From Micrococcus terreus (GTDB lineage Bacteria; Actinomycetota; Actinomycetes; Actinomycetales; Micrococcaceae), in assembly GCF_900116905.1 (NCBI RefSeq), contig NZ_FPCG01000005.1, positions 1 to 64,000 of the forward strand: 64,000 nt of DNA, written 5' to 3'. Of this stretch, positions 60,481 through 64,000 are shown one piece after another. How positions within the stretch are numbered: position 1 is the first letter of the stretch; each line of letters starts with the position of its first letter. A program made the translations under genes and the position numbers. The notes beneath the pieces were generated by a model. That model searched no databases. It was not told the origin of the DNA and saw only the letters and a list, made by a program, of their open reading frames with translations.

Positions 60481-63400
60481 TCACCCAGGCTATCGACAGA
60501 GGAGAAGGAGACCACGCCGCGGCGGACGAGATCTGCCGCACGTCGGCACTGGCGGGGCAGGCCGGGGTGGCCCGGGACGTTGGCCATCTGGTCCAGCACG
60601 TCCACCACCTGACGAGCCCACCGCACGAAGTCGCCGGCGGCCAGGTCCGATCCTTTCAACGCCTCGGCCAGGCTGCGTCCCCGCGCCCACCTGTGGATCG
60701 GCCAGACCAGACCGGGGTCCGGCTCCGGGGTGGGCTCGAGCTGGGCACCGCGCTCGGCCAGCTGCAGCTCGTGCCAGATCTCTCCGGCGGAGTCGAGGGC
60801 GTCCTGGAGCCGGGGCGTGGGCAGCTGCGGCACACCGGCGCTCTCCTCCCCCTTGGCGTCGAACACCAGCAGTGCCGCCAGCCCGGCCAGCTCCTCGGGG
60901 TTCATGGCATCGGCCACGCCGTCCTCCAGCAGCAGTGAGGTCAGCAGGTCCCGCTCCCCGTAGATCCGGCGCAGCGTCTGCCCCCGCGCCGTGACACCCT
61001 GATGCCCGGCCGGCGCACCCTCCAGCGGACCGGCGTCGCCGACCTCGGGATCCACGTAGCCGTAGGAGGTCAGCAGCTGGACCAGCCGGTCGAAGGTGCG
61101 GGCGATGGTGTTGGTCCGTCCGGCGATCCGGCTGTTGAGCTGATCCACCTCTCGGCGCAGCTTCCACCACCGCTCGGCCCACCGGGCGTGCTCTTCACGG
61201 TCCTTGCAGCCGTGGCAGGGATGGCGCTCCAGGGCCCGGCGCAGGTCCGTGATCCGGTCCTGCTGACCGTCGTCGCGGAAGCGGAACCCAGAGGCGGTCC
61301 GGCCCCCGGGTGCCGGACGATGCTCCCTCACGGCCGCCCGCATGGCCGAGGCGATGTCCTTGCGCTGGGTCGGCGTCTTGACCTGGATGGTCTGGGGCAG
61401 CTTCGCCCCGGCGATGGGAGTCACCGGCTCCACCAGGTCCTCCACGCCGATCCGGCGCAGCTGGGCGTCGTTGGTGATCACTCCGACCCGCGGGTTGGAG
61501 GGATTGCCGGCGGGGAAGACCACGACGGCGGTCCCCACCTTCCGCGGCCCCGGCACCTCGATCACGTCTCCGGGCAGCAGGTCCACCAGGGACTGCTGGG
61601 CGGCCCGGCTGCGGGCGCGGTTTCGGCCCTTCGAGTCCTTCTTCTCCGCTTCGGCCAGCTCCTTGCGCAGCCGGGCGTACTCGGTGAAGTCCCCCAGGTG
61701 GCAGGTCATGGACTTCTCGTATCCCGCCATCGACTCCTCGCGACTGCGCACCTCCCGGGCCAGGCCGACCACCGAGCGGTCGGCCTGGAACTGGGCGAAC
61801 GAGGACTCCAGGATGGCCCGGGAGCGTTCCAGTCCGAACTGGGCGATCAGGTTCACGGACATGTTGTACGTGGGTCGGAAGGAGGAGTTCAGCGGGTAGG
61901 TGCGTCGGGAGGCCAGTCCCGCCACGGCCGCGGGATCCAGCCCTGGGCGCCACAGCACCACGGCGTGGCCCTCCACGTCGATCCCTCGGCGTCCGGCACG
62001 CCCCGTCAGCTGGGTGTACTCCCCCGCCGTGATGTTCACGTGGGACTCGCCGTTGAACTTCTCCAGCTTCTCCAGCACCACGGTGCGCGCCGGCATGTTC
62101 ACGCCCAGGGCCAGCGTCTCGGTGGCGAAGACGACCTTGACCAGTCCGGCACCGAACAGCTTCTCCACCACCTCCTTGAACGGCGGGAGCATGCCCGCGT
62201 GATGTGCGGCGAAGCCACGCGAGAGTCCGTCCCGCCATCCCCAGAAGCCCAGTACGTCCAGGTCCTCGGCCGGCAGTGACTGGGCGGCCTCGTCCACCAC
62301 GTGCTGGATCTGCTGCTTCTCCCCCGGTGTGGTCAGGTCCAGTCCGGCGGCCAGGCACTGCTCCACGGCACCATCGCAGCCGGCCCGGGAGAAGATGAAG
62401 GTGATGCACGGCAGCAGTCCCTCACGTTCGAGCACCCGGACCATGGTGGGACGGGAGACGCGCAGGGGGCTGCCACCGCGGTGACCTCCCTGGCTGCGGT
62501 CATCGGCGCGGTACCCACCCCGGGCACCCTCGCCTCCCCGAGAGTCGAAGCGTGCGGTGACCTGACCGCCACGGTGAGCGGCCGACGTCGTCCCTCGGCC
62601 CTGGCGACCTTCGTCCTGGTGGCCACGGCGTCCCCGGCCGCCCTGGGGACCGCGGCCCTTCTGGCCGCCCTTGGTCCGGCCCCTGGGGCCCGATCCGCGT
62701 CCGTCCCGACGCTGGTGGCGCCCTGGGCGGCCCCAGTCCGAGCGTTCATCGCGGCGGCGCTGATCCTCCGCCAGCTGGGCCAGCTCCGGATTGAGCACCA
62801 GCCGGTCCTGGGCCGCGGCCTGGTCCTGCGGCGAGTCGGACTCGGGCGCGGCGGCATCGAAGGCGACCTCCGTGGCGAACAGGTCATAGAGCGTGCTGCC
62901 GGCCATGATGTACTGCCACAGCGGGACGGGACGGTGCTCGGAGACCACCACCGAGGTGGATCCACGCACCGTGTCCAGCCAGGCGCCGAACTCCTCGGCG
63001 TTGGAGACGGTGGCCGAGAGGGAGACCAGCTGCACGTGCTCGGGCAGGTGGATGATGACCTCCTCCCACACGGCGCCGCGGAACCGGTCGGCGAGGTAGT
63101 GCACCTCGTCCATCACCACGAACCCCAGGTTGCGCAGCGTCTCCGAGTCCGCGTAGAGCATGTTGCGCAGCACCTCGGTGGTCATCACGACGACGTCCGC
63201 GTTGCCGTTGATGGCCGTGTCACCGGTGAGCAGTCCCACCTTCTCTGGCCCGTACCGGGCCACCAGCTCGGTGAACTTCTGATTGCTCAGCGCTTTGATG
63301 GGAGTGGTGTAGAACGCCTTCTGTCCTCGGGCCAGGGCCAGGTGGGTGGCGAACTCGCCCACCACGGTCTTGCCGGCGCCGGTAGGTGCAGCCACCAGCA

Positions 63401-63596
63401 CGCCGTGACCCTGCTCCAGCTCCTGACAGGCCTCACGCTGGAACGGGTCCATCTCGAACCCGAGCATCCGGGCGAACTGGCCCAGTTCGGTCCGGGACTC
63501 AGCGTTGCGGCGTCGTGACGCGGCGTAGCGCTCGGCGGGGCTGAGGTCCTCCTGGGAGGGGGCATCCTGGGGGCTGCGGTCCGCGGGGGTGTCCAT
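60477..63596 (-). CDS. helY: HelY/Ski2-like DEAH-box RNA helicase
   Basis: The 1039-residue superfamily 2 helicase has Walker A APTGAGKT (70-77), DEVH (163-166), SATVSNAEEF, TETLALGVNMPARTVV and QLTGRAGRRG (529-538), with a long Ski2/Mtr4-like C-terminal region. Between the two RecA domains, residues about 284-376 form an Arg/Gly-rich segment (GSGPRGRTKGGQKGRGPQGG and similar), unusual in this position. It probably unwinds structured RNA in decay or processing. It lies directly upstream of the amidohydrolase-like gene and downstream of tatC. Confidence 0.94.
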   Translation of the reverse strand: MDTPADRSPQDAPSQEDLSPAERYAASRRRNAESRTELGQFARMLGFEMDPFQREACQELEQGHGVLVAAPTGAGKTVVGEFATHLALARGQKAFYTTPIKALSNQKFTELVARYGPEKVGLLTGDTAINGNADVVVMTTEVLRNMLYADSETLRNLGFVVMDEVHYLADRFRGAVWEEVIIHLPEHVQLVSLSATVSNAEEFGAWLDTVRGSTSVVVSEHRPVPLWQYIMAGSTLYDLFATEVAFDAAAPESDSPQDQAAAQDRLVLNPELAQLAEDQRRRDERSDWGRPGRHQRRDGRGSGPRGRTKGGQKGRGPQGGRGRRGHQDEGRQGRGTTSAAHRGGQVTARFDSRGGEGARGGYRADDRSQGGHRGGSPLRVSRPTMVRVLEREGLLPCITFIFSRAGCDGAVEQCLAAGLDLTTPGEKQQIQHVVDEAAQSLPAEDLDVLGFWGWRDGLSRGFAAHHAGMLPPFKEVVEKLFGAGLVKVVFATETLALGVNMPARTVVLEKLEKFNGESHVNITAGEYTQLTGRAGRRGIDVEGHAVVLWRPGLDPAAVAGLASRRTYPLNSSFRPTYNMSVNLIAQFGLERSRAILESSFAQFQADRSVVGLAREVRSREESMAGYEKSMTCHLGDFTEYARLRKELAEAEKKDSKGRNRARSRAAQQSLVDLLPGDVIEVPGPRKVGTAVVVFPAGNPSNPRVGVITNDAQLRRIGVEDLVEPVTPIAGAKLPQTIQVKTPTQRKDIASAMRAAVREHRPAPGGRTASGFRFRDDGQQDRITDLRRALERHPCHGCKDREEHARWAERWWKLRREVDQLNSRIAGRTNTIARTFDRLVQLLTSYGYVDPEVGDAGPLEGAPAGHQGVTARGQTLRRIYGERDLLTSLLLEDGVADAMNPEELAGLAALLVFDAKGEESAGVPQLPTPRLQDALDSAGEIWHELQLAERGAQLEPTPEPDPGLVWPIHRWARGRSLAEALKGSDLAAGDFVRWARQVVDVLDQMANVPGHPGLPRQCRRAADLVRRGVVSFSSVDSLGE

Positions 63597-63643
63597 GCCG
63601 TCAGCCTAGGACACTGTTAAGCCACGGTGGCGGCAGGGGTGGA

Positions 63644-64000
63644 TCAGAGCTGGTCCAATGGCGTGGGTCCCTGGTGGATGGACGCCTCGATGTCCTGTTC
63701 TTGGGCCAGGCCACGCTTGGTTCGACGACGGTCGTTGACCAGGCACAGGCCGATCGCGATCCCGAACAGGGTGACCAGCGGAATGGCCAGGTAGAACATG
63801 GTCATGGCGTCACCACCGGGTGCCGCCAGAGCCGCCAGCAGGGCGATGAGGAAGACGGTGATCCGCCAATGCTTGATGATCTGACGTCCCTTCAGGACGC
63901 CGATCATGTTCAGACCGACCAGGATGACCGGCAGAACCAGGGAGATCCCGAAGGCCAGGAACAGCCGCAGGACGAAGGGGATGTAGACGTCCACGTGGAT
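63644..64000 (-). CDS. tatC: TatC C-terminal part, 5' end outside window
   Basis: The open frame continues to the window edge. The visible 118 residues contain DVYIPFVLRLFLAFGISLVLPVILVGLNMIGVL and two further helices (HWRITVFLIALLAALAAPGGDAMTMFYLAIPLVTLFGIAIGLCL), the last helices of TatC. A charged tail follows (NDRRRTKRGLAQEQDIEAS). It is the substrate-receptor subunit of the twin-arginine translocase, which would export the Rieske protein encoded at 17253. Confidence 0.93.
   Translation of the reverse strand: MHVDVYIPFVLRLFLAFGISLVLPVILVGLNMIGVLKGRQIIKHWRITVFLIALLAALAAPGGDAMTMFYLAIPLVTLFGIAIGLCLVNDRRRTKRGLAQEQDIEASIHQGPTPLDQL

Noticed and set aside
1-64000. CRISPR arrays, tRNA and rRNA genes, prophage structural genes
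   Set aside because: No regularly spaced repeats, no clear cloverleaf or rRNA sequence and no phage structural proteins were seen by eye; a covariance-model scan would be needed to exclude tRNAs fully.

Overview
The window is very GC-rich and reads as chromosome of an actinobacterium of the order Micrococcales, most likely Micrococcaceae. The support is the RNA polymerase-binding protein RbpA, the tatC - HelY helicase - polyprenol-phosphate mannosyltransferase neighbourhood, arsenate reductases of the mycothiol-type family, many GTG/TTG starts, several apparently leaderless promoters and a DUF4307 gene. No tool was run; all family names come from motif and whole-protein recognition.

There are two halves. 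Positions 1 to about 45.4 kb form a composite metal-resistance island assembled from modules with mobile-element debris between them. In order: a CmtR-type repressor cut by the window edge; a serine recombinase with candidate res sites; a MerR regulator coupled to a 19-residue cysteine-rich peptide; an arsenic locus (arsR and a flavin monooxygenase on minus; acr3, three arsenate-reductase-family genes, trxB and a second flavoprotein on plus); a truncated MFS gene abutting the tail of a transposase gene and a TniB-like ATPase; an OBAP/DUF1264 protein; an ArsR-CDF efflux pair; a copper and cytochrome-c maturation block (4-TM protein, SURF1, Rieske, methyltransferase, TlpA, ResB, CcsB, and CopC/CopD-CtaG/CtaG) interleaved with a CmtR-P1B-ATPase operon; a CmtR-CadD operon; CcdA, an acyltransferase and another ArsR; a phenylacetate-CoA-ligase-like enzyme; LspA, a frameshifted CmtR-like regulator, a second CDF, a DsbA-like protein and VKOR; DUF4307; and an Nramp-MntR pair. 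A three-gene tyrosine-recombinase module (42.4-45.3 kb) closes the island.

From about 45.9 kb onward the content looks like ordinary chromosome: GlxA-type regulator, isochorismatase-like hydrolase, luciferase-like flavoprotein, GNAT, an OB-fold protein, PatB-type lyase, dienoyl-CoA-reductase-like flavoprotein, S9 peptidase, NfeD and SPFH proteins, RbpA, a dolichol-phosphate-mannose-synthase-like enzyme, an amidohydrolase-fold protein lacking the metal motif, HelY and the C-terminal part of TatC.

The island combines metal(loid) export (Acr3, two CDFs, P1B-ATPase, CadD) with envelope thiol and copper handling (TlpA, CcdA, DsbA, VKOR, CopC/CopD, CtaG). Seven ArsR/SmtB-type regulators (one frameshifted), one MerR and one DtxR/MntR-type regulator are present. 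Three promoters share a TTCTAC-N5-GTAGA-type dyad, suggesting one copper-type repressor encoded outside the window. The best candidates for something undescribed are the MerR/cysteine-peptide operon, this operator regulon, and the arsenic-locus flavoprotein with its paired-cysteine tail.
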